Below are positions 42,070 through 54,717 of a stretch of 58,221 bases of DNA, piece by piece. Source of the DNA: an uncultured Gammaproteobacteria bacterium. GTDB taxonomy: Bacteria > Pseudomonadota > Gammaproteobacteria > Pseudomonadales > Pseudohongiellaceae. Under the pieces are notes generated by a model that was given only the letters and a program-made list of their open reading frames with translations, did not search any database and was not told the origin of the DNA. Every line of letters starts with the position of its first letter. The first letter of the stretch is position 1. The position numbers and the translations under genes are program-made. Location of the stretch: contig CAIOZF010000182.1 of assembly GCA_903862645.1 (NCBI GenBank), positions 1 to 58,221 of the forward strand, read 5' to 3'.

Positions 42070-42542
42070 GAAAGGTACCGATGACAGTAGCGGGCGCCGG
42101 ACGTCTGCGCAGTGAACTGAATGAACTGAAAAGCGAGAGAAGGCCGAAGATTATTCAGGCCATTGCGGAGGCGCGCGCGCACGGCGATCTTAAAGAGAAT
42201 GCCGAGTACCACGCCGCGCGTGAACAGCAGAGCTTCTGTGAGGGGCGCATCAAGGAGATTGAGGGCAAGCTTGCTGATGCCGAAGTGATTGATGTCCAGC
42301 AGATCAAGCCGAGCGGCCGGGTGATGTTCGGTACCACAGTGACCTTGTTGAATCTGGTTACCGACAAGCGCGTTGTATATCAAATTGTTGGAGAAGACGA
42401 GGCTGACGTTCGAGCAGGGCGAATCTCCGTAGGATCACCGATTTCCCGTGCCATCATGGGCAAGGAAATAGGCGAGGAGATTATCGTCAAGGCGCCGGCG
42501 GGTGATATTGAATACGGAATCGAGGCGGTTGAGCATCTCTGA
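42066..42542 (+). CDS. greA: transcription elongation factor GreA
   Basis: A 158-residue factor that rescues backtracked RNA polymerase by stimulating transcript cleavage. The N-terminal coiled coil ([17 protein letters not shown]), the tip acidic residues and [24 protein letters not shown] are typical, with an FKBP-like C-terminal domain. The ATG at 42066 overlaps carB in ATGA and its product starts [10 protein letters not shown], aligning with E. coli GreA. It is the last gene of the carAB operon. Confidence 0.96.
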
Positions 42543-42580
42543 CATTCCGCTGTCTGGCGGTTGCCGTGAGTGGTCGATGC

Positions 42581-42895
42581 TCAATGAGATTGATGGCGCA
42601 GGATATTGGAAAGCCTGGGATTCGGTTTGTCCGCAGCCCTGTACACTACTGCAACATTACCAATACTTTGCACAAGCTCGGCACGTCCAGTCTCACAAAT
42701 CTGTATGGTCAGATCCCTTCTGGCGTCTCTATCGGCAGCGTAAATCTTGATTTTGATCAGTTCGTGCTCGCTAAGAGCGCGCTCTATCTCTTCAATCACG
42801 CCTTCGGTAAGGCCTTTTTGGGCCACCGTGACCACCGGGGAGAGGCTGTGCGCAATTGTGCGCAGGCGTTTTTTGTCGTTTGTAGCCAGTTTCAT
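42581..42895 (-). CDS. yhbY: YhbY/CRS1 RNA-binding protein
   Basis: A 104-residue single CRM domain that binds pre-50S ribosomal particles. The hallmark SPVVTVAQKGLTEGVIEEIERALSEHELIKIKI and GNVAVVYR are present. It is convergent with greA and divergent from what used to be rlmE; yhbY-rlmE-ftsH is the usual order. Confidence 0.94.
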   Translation of the reverse strand: MKLATNDKKRLRTIAHSLSPVVTVAQKGLTEGVIEEIERALSEHELIKIKIYAADRDARRDLTIQICETGRAELVQSIGNVAVVYRAADKPNPRLSNILRHQSH

Positions 42896-43003
42896 AAGCG
42901 GTATCGCATCGATCTGTTAATTAAATGAAGCCCCGGACTTGCAGGAGGAGCCATTGTAGCCTAGCTTGGGAAATACACAACCGCGCATCCGGTGGCGGTG
43001 TGA

Positions 43004-43236
43004 GTCCTAAACTTGGACAATGATAATGGTGATCTTGTAATATCGCCCCGAGCTCCCAATAACTGTGGCAAGAGCAAACCCGATCTGCCACGATCAAGCC
43101 TCCGCTGAGGAGGGCGCACCGCAGGCCGATAATGGTCTTGTAGGGCGTCGGGGTTGCGATGCTGTCAAACCCTAAAATCACAAGCAGCATATTCAGAACG
43201 AAATAATTTTCCTGCGGTTGCGGGATTTGTAGGCAC
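43004..43236 (+). pseudogene. rlmE: rlmE remnant (23S rRNA Um2552 2'-O-methyltransferase)
   Basis: Between yhbY and ftsH, where rlmE is expected, the plus strand retains two fragments. From 43031, DLVISPRAPNNCGKSKPDLPRSS aligns with the RlmE motif DLVxSDMAPNMSGxxxVDxPR; the frame ends at TGA 43106-43108. In another frame near 43168-43236, a KP then NEIIFL stretch resembles the C-terminal KPxASRxRSxEIYLLA. The first ~115 residues with the SAM motif (VDLGAAPGGWS) are missing, and the catalytic Asp of SDMAPN reads Pro. The gene is dead. No other large ORF lies in this 430-bp gap. Confidence 0.75.
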
Positions 43237-43328
43237 TGCCGGAGCTGCCTGAAGAGACTCCGGATATTGAAGCGGCCCGTTTGGGCTGGCTTCGACTGAC
43301 TTGTGTTAACTGAGATGGGGACACTCCC

Positions 43329-45263
<1,935 letters not shown>

Positions 45264-45320
45264 TTGATGGATGCATCCGCTCCTGCGGGCGGATGCAGCT
45301 TCCTGAAAAGTCTGCGTTGA

Positions 45321-46220
45321 GTGACCTTTTTGAGACTGGGCAAGCATTACATCGATTTATCCATTCCCCGGGTGATGGGCATTCTGAATGCCACCCCAGA
45401 TTCTTTTTCCGATGGTGGCAGGCTGCAATCCGAGACTCACTCCGGAGGCTTCAGTGTGTCTGTCGATCGGGCCCTTTTTCTTGCTGAAGGCATGTTGCGT
45501 GACGGTGCTGCAATCATAGATGTGGGCGGTGAGTCTACGCGCCCTGGAGCTCTGCCGGTGTCCGAGCAGGAGGAGCTGGATCGCGTCATCCCCGTGGTGG
45601 AGGCTATCACCGCGCGCCTTGATGTCGCCGTGTCGGTCGATACCAGTACACCGGCGGTCATGGTACGAGCAATTGCCGCCGGGGCTGGATTGATAAACGA
45701 TGTCAGGGCGCTGGGTTGTGAAGGCGCTAAGGGCATTGTGGCCCGTTCTGCCGCCGCGGCATGTCTCATGCATATGCGCGGGCAGCCAGAGAATATGCAG
45801 GATCATGTGGAATACAACAACGTCGTCGACGAAGTCTATGCGTTTCTGAAGCAGCGTGTTGCGATGTGCGAACAGGAGGGAATTGCACGCGACAGGTTGT
45901 TGATTGACCCAGGCTTCGGCTTCGGCAAAACTCTGGCTCATAATTACGAATTGCTGCGACATCTTGGACGATTACAGTCACTCAAACTGCCGATCCTGGT
46001 TGGCTTGTCCAGGAAATCCATGATTGGCAGTCTGCTTAACAAAGGTGTAGATCAGCGTCTTGCCGGGGGTGTGGCAGCAACAGTTCATGCTCTGCTCAAT
46101 GGCGCCGTCATCGTGAGAACTCATGATGTTGCTGAAACTGTGGATGCGATCAAAGTACATTGTGCTGTTGTGAAAGCACAGTCTGAAACGGTTTGGCTAA
46201 CAGGAAATGGAAGGGAATGA
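45321..46220 (+). CDS. folP: dihydropteroate synthase
   Basis: A 299-residue enzyme joining pterin pyrophosphate to para-aminobenzoate; it is the sulfonamide target. Motifs are [54 protein letters not shown] and [12 protein letters not shown] start. Its stop overlaps the glmM start in ATGA. The ftsH-folP-glmM order is conserved. Confidence 0.96.
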   Translation: MTFLRLGKHYIDLSIPRVMGILNATPDSFSDGGRLQSETHSGGFSVSVDRALFLAEGMLRDGAAIIDVGGESTRPGALPVSEQEELDRVIPVVEAITARLDVAVSVDTSTPAVMVRAIAAGAGLINDVRALGCEGAKGIVARSAAAACLMHMRGQPENMQDHVEYNNVVDEVYAFLKQRVAMCEQEGIARDRLLIDPGFGFGKTLAHNYELLRHLGRLQSLKLPILVGLSRKSMIGSLLNKGVDQRLAGGVAATVHALLNGAVIVRTHDVAETVDAIKVHCAVVKAQSETVWLTGNGRE

Positions 46221-47578
46221 CCAAAAAAGGCAAGCGGGAAAAAAAGTTCTTCGGAACAGATGGGATTCGTGGGCGCGTCGGTGAACACCCGATAACGCCA
46301 GACTTTATGCTCAAGCTGGGGTGGGCGGCAGGCAAAGTGTTTGCCAAGTCAGATCGCGGCCGCAGCAAGATACTTATCGGCAAAGATACGCGTATCTCCG
46401 GTTACATGTTCGAAGCGGCACTCGAAGCGGGGCTCACGGCGGCGGGCGTGGATATCAATTTGTTGGGACCAATGCCCACGCCGGCTGTAGCCTATCTTAC
46501 CCGTACATTCCATGCGCAGGCGGGCATAGTCATCAGTGCCTCACACAATCCTTATCATGACAATGGCATTAAGTTTTTCTCAGGTGATGGCTCCAAACTG
46601 CCTGACGAGATCGAATTTGCTATAGAAGAATATCTGGACCGCGAGATCACTACCGTTGACTCTCAATTGATCGGCAAAGCCTCTCGGATCAATGATGCCG
46701 GTGGTCGTTACATCGAGTTTTGCAAAAGCACGATTCCGGCCGACATCAAGCTGGCCGGTTTGAAAATCGTAGTCGATTGTGCTCATGGTTCTACCTACAA
46801 CATTGCCAGTAACGTCTTCCTTGAGCTCGGGGCTACAGTGAAGACCATTGGCGCAGCTCCTAATGGACTCAATATCAATGATCATTGTGGTTCGACAGCG
46901 CCGGAACGGCTGGTCCAGGAGGTGCTCGCGGAGAAAGCTGATCTTGGTATCGCATTCGACGGGGACGGTGATCGGGTGATCCTGGTGGATCATGTTGGTA
47001 ATGTGGTTGATGGGGATGAAATCCTCTATGTGATCGCTCGTGATCGACGCCGCCGCAACGTCGATTTCGGTGGTGTAGTCGGGACCGTGATGAGTAACCT
47101 AGGGCTGCAGCTGGGTCTGGAGGCGTTGGATATTCCATTCGCTCGGACGAGCGTGGGAGACCGTTATGTAATGGCAGCACTAAAGGAGCGGAACTGGGAG
47201 CTCGGAGGGGAATCCTCAGGCCATGTGATATGTCTGGACGTGGCCAGCACCGGGGACGGTATCGTGTCGGCCTTGCAGGTTGTGTATGCCATCTTGAGTG
47301 GCGGGACATCTTTGTTTGAATTACGCAATAAAATGAGCAAATTCCCCCAGACCATGATCAATGTTCGTACCACTGGGAAGCGTGATCTGTCTGGGAATGG
47401 CGCGATCAGTTCTGCCGTTGCAGCGGTTGAATCCAGGTTGGGCAGGAAAGGGCGGGTCTTGCTGCGTCCCTCTGGAACTGAGCCTGTCGTGCGTGTCATG
47501 GTCGAGGGTGAAGATGCGGCATTGGTCGCGCAGCTCGCGCAAGAATTAGCGGATACGGTTGCTGCACAGGTGTCCTGA
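46217..47578 (+). CDS. glmM: phosphoglucosamine mutase
   Basis: A 453-residue enzyme converting glucosamine-6-phosphate to glucosamine-1-phosphate for UDP-GlcNAc. The phosphoserine loop is [15 protein letters not shown], the metal loop DGDGDRV, and the sugar loop GEQ-type GGESSGH. The phosphate-binding [14 protein letters not shown] lies near the C-terminus. The ATG at 46217 has GGAAGGGA just upstream and overlaps folP by 4 bp. Confidence 0.96.
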   Translation: MTKKGKREKKFFGTDGIRGRVGEHPITPDFMLKLGWAAGKVFAKSDRGRSKILIGKDTRISGYMFEAALEAGLTAAGVDINLLGPMPTPAVAYLTRTFHAQAGIVISASHNPYHDNGIKFFSGDGSKLPDEIEFAIEEYLDREITTVDSQLIGKASRINDAGGRYIEFCKSTIPADIKLAGLKIVVDCAHGSTYNIASNVFLELGATVKTIGAAPNGLNINDHCGSTAPERLVQEVLAEKADLGIAFDGDGDRVILVDHVGNVVDGDEILYVIARDRRRRNVDFGGVVGTVMSNLGLQLGLEALDIPFARTSVGDRYVMAALKERNWELGGESSGHVICLDVASTGDGIVSALQVVYAILSGGTSLFELRNKMSKFPQTMINVRTTGKRDLSGNGAISSAVAAVESRLGRKGRVLLRPSGTEPVVRVMVEGEDAALVAQLAQELADTVAAQVS

Positions 47579-47685
47579 TAATTGCTGCGCGCAGGTTGGG
47601 GAGGTTGCAAGCTCATGGCAACTTGGTTATATTGGCGCCCCGTTTTACAGATGTCAGATGTCGTCCTCTGCACAAGGTAATGTGA

Positions 47686-48441
47686 ATGCGCCGCAGCCTA
47701 GTCGCTGGTAACTGGAAGATGAACGGTTCCAGAGAAACGATTGCTGAGTTGCTGCAGGCGTTGGTCACGGGAGCGAGGCAGGAAGTGGACGGCGCGGATT
47801 TGGTGGTTTGCCCCCCCTCTCCGTATCTGCAGATGTGTCAGCAATTGCTCGGTGGCAGTCACTGGCAGCTTGGCGCGCAGAATGTGCATAGCCAACCCTT
47901 TGGGGCCTACACGGGGGAAGTATCTGCTTCCATGCTCAAGGATTTCTCAGTACGTTACGTGCTGATCGGGCACTCGGAGCGCCGGCAGTTTGCAGACGAA
48001 ACTAATGCTGTTGTAGCAGAGAAATTTGCAGCATTACTGCAACATGCAATGATCCCGGTATTGTGCGTTGGTGAAACTCTTGATGAACGAGAGTCTGGAC
48101 GAGAGAAAGAGGTCGTAGCGGCGCAACTCAATGCCGTGCTTGAGCACTCCGGTGTGTCCGAAATGGCAAATGCAGTAATCGCATATGAGCCGGTCTGGGC
48201 TATCGGGACTGGTTGCACGGCGACTGCCGGGCAGGCGCAGGAGATGCACAGTTTCATCAGAGAATTGATGACGCGACACAGCAGCAAGGTGGCAGATCAG
48301 ATTCGAATTATTTACGGTGGCAGCGTCAACGCGGCGAATGCACGTGAGCTTTTCGCCCAGCCGGATATCGATGGTGGGCTAGTAGGTGGTGCTTCACTGA
48401 AGCCCGATGAATTTATAACGATTTGCAAAAGTGTGAGCTGA
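47686..48441 (+). CDS. tpiA: triosephosphate isomerase
   Basis: A 251-residue TIM-barrel enzyme interconverting DHAP and GAP. The catalytic Lys is in GNWKMNGS, His in IGHSERR, and Glu in [22 protein letters not shown] is the phosphate loop. It lies between glmM and secG as in Pseudomonas. secG begins 2 bp after the stop. Confidence 0.97.
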   Translation: MRRSLVAGNWKMNGSRETIAELLQALVTGARQEVDGADLVVCPPSPYLQMCQQLLGGSHWQLGAQNVHSQPFGAYTGEVSASMLKDFSVRYVLIGHSERRQFADETNAVVAEKFAALLQHAMIPVLCVGETLDERESGREKEVVAAQLNAVLEHSGVSEMANAVIAYEPVWAIGTGCTATAGQAQEMHSFIRELMTRHSSKVADQIRIIYGGSVNAANARELFAQPDIDGGLVGGASLKPDEFITICKSVS

Positions 48442-48443
48442 AG

Positions 48444-48836
48444 ATGGAAACAATAGTTGTAGTAGTGCACATTATCGCTGCAATTGCCATTATCGGCCTG
48501 GTATTGCTGCAACAAGGCAAAGGGGCGGATGCAGGCGCGGCCTTTGGCAGCGGCGCATCTCAGACTGTATTTGGGAGTGCTGGTTCGGGAAATTTTCTTA
48601 CGCGATCCACTGCGATTGCTGCAACGGTCTTCTTTATCACCAGTCTGACGCTGGCGATTTACGCCAAGCAAAATACCAGTGCCGGTATCATTGAAGGATT
48701 GCCCATTGTGAATCCGGATCTGCTGTCTCAGCCATTGGCTCCTGTGTCTGATGTTCCGCAAGTGGACACCACTCCAGCCGTAACGGATTTGCCAGTGGCA
48801 CCTGCTACGACTCCTGTGACTCCGCAAGGAAACTGA
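48444..48836 (+). CDS. secG: preprotein translocase subunit SecG
   Basis: A 130-residue membrane subunit of SecYEG with two membrane helices ([21 protein letters not shown] near 3-23 and about 55-75) separated by the conserved [17 protein letters not shown] segment. The C-terminus is a Pro/Val/Thr-rich tail. It starts 2 bp after tpiA; an open frame beginning in tpiA is not the true start. tRNA-Leu follows. Confidence 0.95.
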   Translation: METIVVVVHIIAAIAIIGLVLLQQGKGADAGAAFGSGASQTVFGSAGSGNFLTRSTAIAATVFFITSLTLAIYAKQNTSAGIIEGLPIVNPDLLSQPLAPVSDVPQVDTTPAVTDLPVAPATTPVTPQGN

Positions 48837-48915
48837 TAGCCATCGGTGGATTAGTGGCTGTTAAGGAATAGATGTAGTGCAGCAGGATGCTGCGAAGCAA
48901 GAGTTTTCAATATGC

Positions 48916-49001
48916 GCCGAAGTGGTGGAATTGGTAGACACGCTATCTTGAGGGGGTAGTGACCCATGGTCGTGCGAGTTCGAGTCTCGCCTTCGGCACC
49001 A
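48916..49001 (+). tRNA. leuU: tRNA-Leu (anticodon GAG)
   Basis: The acceptor arms GCCGAAG and CTTCGGC pair fully, the anticodon stem-loop is ctatc-ttgaggg-ggtag with GAG, the long variable arm of class II tRNA is present, and GTTCGAGTC is the T-loop. CCA is encoded at 48999-49001. The position between secG and the initiator tRNA matches E. coli leuU. Confidence 0.97.
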
Positions 49002-49206
49002 ATTGAAAACGGTTTGAGTTGTGAGGCAAGTGCGTTCGGGTACATAGTTTATATTTTTGGCCTTTCAAGGTTCCCGCTTGACCGCGGAACCCGCACTTCT
49101 GTACAATTTGTGCCCCTGTGAATCGAAGTAGGTTGTTGACTGTACACGCCAGTGTGTCAGCAAAGGTTGCAGGGAAACGTAGTAAATCAAAGATTTTATG
49201 ATTTGT

Positions 49207-49283
<77 letters not shown>

Positions 49284-49370
49284 ATTTTAGAGTTCGGCGC
49301 GATATTTTCAAATTTGCGGTAAGCCCGAATCTCTGTTGGCAGGCAAGACGATCGCGATAGAAGTTCCAAG

Positions 49371-49394
49371 AAGCCCCATCAGGGGCTTTTTATT
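49371..49394 (+). terminator. rho-independent terminator after tRNA-fMet
   Basis: The stem agcccc/ggggct with an atca loop is followed by a T-run (tttttatt), about 90 bp after the tRNA. Confidence 0.85.
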
Positions 49395-49498
49395 AGGCGC
49401 GAGTTTTGCGTTCTAATGTAGGTTGTAATGCTGGGCGGTTATGCTCCACATCGATCTCACTGAATGTGACATTGATGCAAAAAAATGAATTTCAGGAG

Positions 49499-49520
49499 TG
49501 GGCCGCGGGCCCATTTTTTA
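49499..49520 (+). terminator. terminator-like hairpin upstream of rimP
   Basis: The stem tgggcc/ggccca with a gcg loop is followed by six T, 44 bp before the rimP start. In E. coli the metY-rimP-nusA leader also holds terminators and is controlled by NusA, so this may be a regulatory attenuator. Confidence 0.75.
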
Positions 49521-49563
49521 TTTGTGCGATGTGCTTTGTGTCGTCAGGCGCAGGGAGATTTTG

Positions 49564-50016
49564 TTGAGTAACAGTATTGCTCTGGTTTCTGATTTGATCA
49601 GGCCGACAGTGGCAGCCCTTGGGCTCGATCTGTGGGGCGTGGAGCATGTTGTGCAGGGTCGCTTCAGCGTGCTGCGAGTCTACATCGACAAAGATGGTGA
49701 CGGTGTCACGATCGAGGACTGCGAAAAAGTAAGTCGTCAGATCAGTGGCATATTCGACGTGGAAGATCCGATAGCTGGAGAATATACGCTCGAAGTGTCC
49801 TCTCCTGGCATGGATCGGCCGTTGTTTGAGCTTGGTCAGTTTGCGCGCTATGTGGGCAGTGTGGCGACAGTGCGGTTGCGCTCTCCGCTGGAGGGGCGCA
49901 GAAAGTACAAAGGTGTAATTCAAAAGGTAGGGGTGGACGCTGTCCATCTGTTGGTTGATGACAAGGAGTTTGTGCTTCCGGCCTCAGCCATTGACAAGGC
50001 GAATCTGGTGTTCTGA
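49564..50016 (+). CDS. rimP: ribosome maturation factor RimP
   Basis: A 150-residue protein that binds the 30S subunit and aids its maturation. Family features are LGLDLWGVEHVVQGRFSVLRVYID, VTIEDCEKVSRQIS and YTLEVSSPGMDRPLF. The TTG at 49564 has AGGGAG 6 nt upstream; the frame is open further but not conserved. It is the first gene of the rimP-nusA-infB operon. Confidence 0.95.
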   Translation: MSNSIALVSDLIRPTVAALGLDLWGVEHVVQGRFSVLRVYIDKDGDGVTIEDCEKVSRQISGIFDVEDPIAGEYTLEVSSPGMDRPLFELGQFARYVGSVATVRLRSPLEGRRKYKGVIQKVGVDAVHLLVDDKEFVLPASAIDKANLVF

Positions 50017-50110
50017 GCGGATCGGCGCAGTCTGTCCGGTGCAGGGCTCTATAGAGCCTGCAGATTTATCCAAAATGGAATGATGACCTCTTTGGTAAGG
50101 TGACACGATT

Positions 50111-51598
50111 ATGATGAGTAAAGAAATTTTGTTGGTTGCGGATGCTGTCTCCAATGAGAAAGGTGTTTCGCGCGAAGTAATTTTCGAAGCCATTGAATCT
50201 GCATTGGCTACGGCAACCAAGAAATTTTATGAAAATGATGACATGAATTGTCGCGTCCGTGTCGACCGCAAGACTGGTGAGTATGAAACCTTCAAGGTCT
50301 GGAATATCGTCAGCGACGAAGAATATACAGGCAAAGGTTCTCAGCTGGAGCTGGACGAAGCCCGAGAGAAAAATCCAGAGCTTGAGCTAGGCTCGGTCTG
50401 GGAAGAACATATCGACAATATTGAATTCGGTCGCATTGCTGCACAGACAGCCAAACAGGTGATCGTGCAGAAAGTGCGTGAGGCCGAGCGCGACATCATC
50501 ATCGCCGAGTACCGCGACAAGATCGGAACGTTGATCTCCGGTACAGTCAAGAAAGTCACCCGCGAGAGCGTTTTGGTGGATATGGGCGGCAACGCCGAAG
50601 GTCTGCTGGGGCGTGAGCATATGATTCCCCGCGAGAATTTCCGGGTTGGTGATCGCATCCGTGCATTGCTGCTCGACGTGCGTTCCGAGCCACGTGGCCC
50701 GCAATTATTCCTGAGTAGAACTGCAACGGGAATGTTGATTGAGCTGTTCAAGATCGAAGTGCCGGAAATTGCCGAGGAAGTGATCGAAATCAAAGCTGCA
50801 GCCCGTGATCCAGGCTCAAGAGCCAAGATCGTGGTGCGTACCAATGACGGGCGTATAGATCCTGTCGGCGCGTGCGTGGGGATGCGTGGGTCGCGCGTTC
50901 AGGTTGTTTCCAACGAACTTGCCAATGAGCGAATCGATATCATTCTTTGGGATGACAACCCCGCCCAGTTGGTGATCAATTCCATGGCACCTGCCGAAGT
51001 CGCCTCCATCATCGTTGACGAAGACAGTCACACCATGGACGTTGCGGTCGAAGAAGAAAACCTTGCTCAGGCAATTGGTCGCAATGGTCAGAATGTTAGA
51101 CTTTCCAGTGAACTGACCGGCTGGACCATCAACGTCATGAGTGTCGCTGCCGCCGTTGAAAAGCAGCAGCAGGAAACCAGTGGAATCGTGGAGATGTTCG
51201 TCGCAAAACTGGATGTCGATGAAGATATCGCCGAAGTTCTCGTGAACGAAGGGTTCACTTCTCTCGAAGAGATAGCCTATGTTCCTCTCGATGAGATTAT
51301 CAGCATTGATGGTTTCGATGAGGACATTGCCAATGAGTTGCGCAATCGTGCGAAGGATGCCCTGCTGACTCAGGCTATTGCCTCTGAAGAAGGGTTGTCC
51401 AGTGCCAATGTGGCGGATGATCTGCTCACTATGGAAGGCATGGATGAAAAGCTCGCGCTCGCGCTATCCCGAAAGGGTGTGCTTTGTATGGAAGATCTGG
51501 CAGAGCAGTCAGTGGATGAATTGCTGGATATTGAAGGCATGGACGAAGAGCGTGCCGGTAAGCTCATTATGACGGCTCGAGCGCCCTGGTTTGAATGA
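50111..51598 (+). CDS. nusA: transcription termination/antitermination factor NusA
   Basis: A 495-residue factor that binds RNA polymerase and nut-type RNA. The N-terminal domain ([27 protein letters not shown]) is followed by S1, KH1 and KH2 ([37 protein letters not shown]), and two acidic AR repeats at the C-terminus. The second ATG is three bases later and could also serve. It lies between rimP and infB. Confidence 0.97.
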   Translation: MMSKEILLVADAVSNEKGVSREVIFEAIESALATATKKFYENDDMNCRVRVDRKTGEYETFKVWNIVSDEEYTGKGSQLELDEAREKNPELELGSVWEEHIDNIEFGRIAAQTAKQVIVQKVREAERDIIIAEYRDKIGTLISGTVKKVTRESVLVDMGGNAEGLLGREHMIPRENFRVGDRIRALLLDVRSEPRGPQLFLSRTATGMLIELFKIEVPEIAEEVIEIKAAARDPGSRAKIVVRTNDGRIDPVGACVGMRGSRVQVVSNELANERIDIILWDDNPAQLVINSMAPAEVASIIVDEDSHTMDVAVEEENLAQAIGRNGQNVRLSSELTGWTINVMSVAAAVEKQQQETSGIVEMFVAKLDVDEDIAEVLVNEGFTSLEEIAYVPLDEIISIDGFDEDIANELRNRAKDALLTQAIASEEGLSSANVADDLLTMEGMDEKLALALSRKGVLCMEDLAEQSVDELLDIEGMDEERAGKLIMTARAPWFE

Positions 51599-51668
51599 CC
51601 CTCGGACATTGAAGCGTTAGAAGACAGGCAATCGGGTTTAGCGAAAAGAGTAATCAGGAGTATCTTAA

Positions 51669-54227
51669 ATGGCAGATGTTACAGTCAGTGAACTCGCCAA
51701 AGTGGTTGGAGTTTCCGTCGAGAAGCTTCTATCCCAGGTGAAAGAAGCGGGTCTGCCCCATACGAAGGCGGATGATCCCATATCGAATGAGGAGAAGAAT
51801 ACGCTTCTGCTGTTCCTGCGCCGCAGTCACGGTGACAGGGAAGCAACCGATGCCTCCCCCAAGAAGATCACTCTTAACCGCAAGACCGTAGAGACGCTCA
51901 AATCCGCCTCAAACCATGGGCGCGGCAAGACGATTGCAGTAGAAGTGCGCAAGAAACGCACTTACGTCAAACGCAGTGAGTTGCCGTCGGAAACCGTTGG
52001 CGGTGCAGAGGCGGGTGATCGTCAGGATGAAACCTTGCCGGACGAGCAGGAATTTACAGCACAGATTGAGCCGGCAGCGATTCAGCAGGAAATGGTAGCG
52101 CAGCCCGCAGCAGCAAACGCAGAAGGCAGCACTCCTGCTGCAGAAAAAACTGCCGTTGAAATTGCCACCGAGAACAAAGCTAAGCCTGCCGAATCGGCCG
52201 AGACTCGAGGTCGTGCCGCTCCCGCAAAGGTCGAGCCAGCCAAGGGAGTCAAGAAAGATGGCCCTGAAGACAAGGACAAGGACGACGACAAAAACGCCTT
52301 CCGCAAGAAGGACAAGGCGCCAGCCAGAAAGCAGGGCAAAGCCCGCGTGGCAGATGACTTTGTGTTGGAAGACAGCGAATACAGTGAGGGTGGCCGTGGC
52401 CGCCGTGGTGGACGCAAGAAGTCACGCGCGACCAAGCAGCATGGCTTTGAAAAGCCCACTGAGTTCATTTCCAGAGAAATCATGATCGGTGAGGCAAATT
52501 CCGTCACCGATCTGGCTCAGAAGATGTCAGTGAAATCGGCTGGGGTCATCAAGGTGCTGTTCAAGATGGGCGTCATGGCGACCATCAATCAGGTGTTGGA
52601 TCGGGACACCAGCACCTTGCTCGTCGAGGAAATGGGGAACACCGCCAAGTTCGTCTCTGCGGATGCGATTGAAGAGAGCCTTTATGAATCCATCTCCTAC
52701 GATGAGGGGGCCGAAACCTTCTCCAGAGCGCCGGTGGTGACCGTCATGGGTCACGTTGACCACGGCAAAACCTCTTTGCTCGACTACATTCGCAAAGCCA
52801 GTGTGGTTGCTCACGAAGCCGGTGGCATCACTCAGCACATCGGTGCCTATCACGTCGAAACCGAGCGCGGCATGATCTGCTTCCTTGACACGCCCGGACA
52901 CGCCGCGTTCAGCGCCATGCGTTCCCGTGGTGCCAAGGCGACTGACGTTGTAGTTCTCGTGGTCGCTGCCGAAGATGGTGTGAAGCCGCAATCCGAAGAA
53001 GCCGTTCAGCATGCCAGATCAGCCGGCGTCCCGATGGTGGTGGCAATTACCAAGATCGACAAACCCAACATCGATCTGGACCGCGTTCGTAGCGAACTGG
53101 CCAATCTAGGCGTGATTTCCGATGCCTGGGGTGGCGACACCCAGTTCGTTGAAGTGTCCGCGCATTCTGGCGCAGGCATTGAAGACCTGCTGGAAGCGAT
53201 CCTGCTGCAGGCAGAAATTCTGGAATTGAAAGCGCTTGTGGATGCGCCCGGCAAGGGCGTCGTGATTGAGTCCCGTCTCGACAAAGGGCGTGGTCCGGTA
53301 GCGTCTGTGCTGGTGCAGAATGGTACGCTGAAGGTCGGTGACGTCGTGTTGGTCGGCCAGGAATTTGGTCGTGTGCGCGCGCTGATCGACGAAATGAGTC
53401 AGTCAGTGAAGTCTGCCGGTCCGTCGATTCCGGTGGAAATTCTTGGCCTGAATGGTGTGCCCGAAGCCGGCGATGAATTCGTCGTTGTCGCGGATGAGAA
53501 GAAGGCCAAGGAAGTGGCTATGTTCCGTCGCGAGCGTCACAAGGACAACAAAGTTGCCCTGCAGCAGAACAACAAAGTGGAATCCATGTTTGCCGGCATC
53601 GGTCGAGCGGACGTGGGCGTCATGAACATCGTGCTCAAGACTGACGTGCGAGGATCACTGGAAGCCATCGTTACCTCGCTGCACAATCTGGGTACTGATG
53701 AGGTGAAGGTCAACATCGTCTCCGCCGGCGTCGGCGGCATCTCCGAGACAGATGCTCAACTGGCGGCCACATCGAAGGCTCGCATCATCGGCTTCAACGT
53801 CCGTGCGGACAAGAGTGCGCGCGAGATCATTGAAAACGAAGGGCTGGAGCTGCGTTACTACAACATCATCTATAACGTGATCGATGATGTGAAAGCAGTG
53901 CTCGGTGGCATGTTGTCGCCGGAAATGCGCGAAGAAATTCTGGGTGTTGCCGAAGTGCGTGATGTGTTCAATTCACCGAAATTCGGTCAGATCGCCGGCA
54001 GTATGGTGATCGAAGGCACAGTACACCGCAGTAAACCGATCCGCGTGTTGCGCAACAACGTGGTGATCTACGAGGGCGAGCTGGAATCCCTGCGTCGTTT
54101 CAAAGACGAGGCCTCTTCTGTGCGTATGGGTATGGAGTGCGGGATCGGCGTGAAGAACTACAACGACGTGCAGATCGGTGACAAGATCGAGGTCTTCCAG
54201 ACCACTGCCGTGGCCCGAACTCTCTAA
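51669..54227 (+). CDS. infB: translation initiation factor IF-2
   Basis: An 852-residue GTPase that brings fMet-tRNA to the 30S subunit. It has N-terminal IF2_N domains ([20 protein letters not shown], and another near residue 275), a charged Lys/Glu/Ala-rich linker of about 180 residues, G1 [12 protein letters not shown]3 DTPGHAAF, G4 TKIDKP, and domains II to IV. The alternative internal starts of E. coli IF2 were not assigned. rbfA follows by 34 bp. Confidence 0.97.
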   Translation: MADVTVSELAKVVGVSVEKLLSQVKEAGLPHTKADDPISNEEKNTLLLFLRRSHGDREATDASPKKITLNRKTVETLKSASNHGRGKTIAVEVRKKRTYVKRSELPSETVGGAEAGDRQDETLPDEQEFTAQIEPAAIQQEMVAQPAAANAEGSTPAAEKTAVEIATENKAKPAESAETRGRAAPAKVEPAKGVKKDGPEDKDKDDDKNAFRKKDKAPARKQGKARVADDFVLEDSEYSEGGRGRRGGRKKSRATKQHGFEKPTEFISREIMIGEANSVTDLAQKMSVKSAGVIKVLFKMGVMATINQVLDRDTSTLLVEEMGNTAKFVSADAIEESLYESISYDEGAETFSRAPVVTVMGHVDHGKTSLLDYIRKASVVAHEAGGITQHIGAYHVETERGMICFLDTPGHAAFSAMRSRGAKATDVVVLVVAAEDGVKPQSEEAVQHARSAGVPMVVAITKIDKPNIDLDRVRSELANLGVISDAWGGDTQFVEVSAHSGAGIEDLLEAILLQAEILELKALVDAPGKGVVIESRLDKGRGPVASVLVQNGTLKVGDVVLVGQEFGRVRALIDEMSQSVKSAGPSIPVEILGLNGVPEAGDEFVVVADEKKAKEVAMFRRERHKDNKVALQQNNKVESMFAGIGRADVGVMNIVLKTDVRGSLEAIVTSLHNLGTDEVKVNIVSAGVGGISETDAQLAATSKARIIGFNVRADKSAREIIENEGLELRYYNIIYNVIDDVKAVLGGMLSPEMREEILGVAEVRDVFNSPKFGQIAGSMVIEGTVHRSKPIRVLRNNVVIYEGELESLRRFKDEASSVRMGMECGIGVKNYNDVQIGDKIEVFQTTAVARTL

Positions 54228-54261
54228 CCAGCGGCCCAGTAACAGGTCGAGAAAAAAGCGC

Positions 54262-54690
54262 ATGGCAAAAGTATCACCAAGAGTGCAGAAGGTCGCGGAT
54301 CAGCTCCAGCGTGAGCTGGCAGTGCTGATTCAGGCGGAGATCAGTGACCCACGTGTCGGCATGGTCTCGGTGACCGGGGTCAAGGTCAGTCGCGATCTGG
54401 CTTATGCCGATGTGTATGTCACGGTGATGGGTTCTGTAGACGGCGTCTCGGGGCTTTCCCCTGGTGTCACGCTCCAACAGGCGAGTCCACTGGACAAGCT
54501 GGAGATCGAAGAGAGTATCAAGGCGCTGAACAACGCGGCTGGTTATCTGCGCACGCTCTTGGCCAGCCGGCTCAGCCTGCGTATTACCCCCAGGCTGACC
54601 TTTCACTATGATGAGAGTGTGGCTCGTGGTCAGTATCTGTCGTCGCTGATTGACCGGGCTCTTGCCGCAGACAGCCAACACCAATCCTGA
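54262..54690 (+). CDS. rbfA: 30S ribosome-binding factor RbfA
   Basis: A 142-residue KH-like protein needed for 16S rRNA maturation and cold adaptation. The start at 54262 gives MAKVSPRVQKVADQLQREL; ISDPRVGMVSVTGVKVSRDLAYADVYV and FHYDESVARGQYLSSLI are typical. The open frame extending upstream into infB is not the true start. truB follows. Confidence 0.95.
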   Translation: MAKVSPRVQKVADQLQRELAVLIQAEISDPRVGMVSVTGVKVSRDLAYADVYVTVMGSVDGVSGLSPGVTLQQASPLDKLEIEESIKALNNAAGYLRTLLASRLSLRITPRLTFHYDESVARGQYLSSLIDRALAADSQHQS

Positions 54691-54717
54691 GCAGGGAACG
54701 TGGCAGGAGATGAGTGC

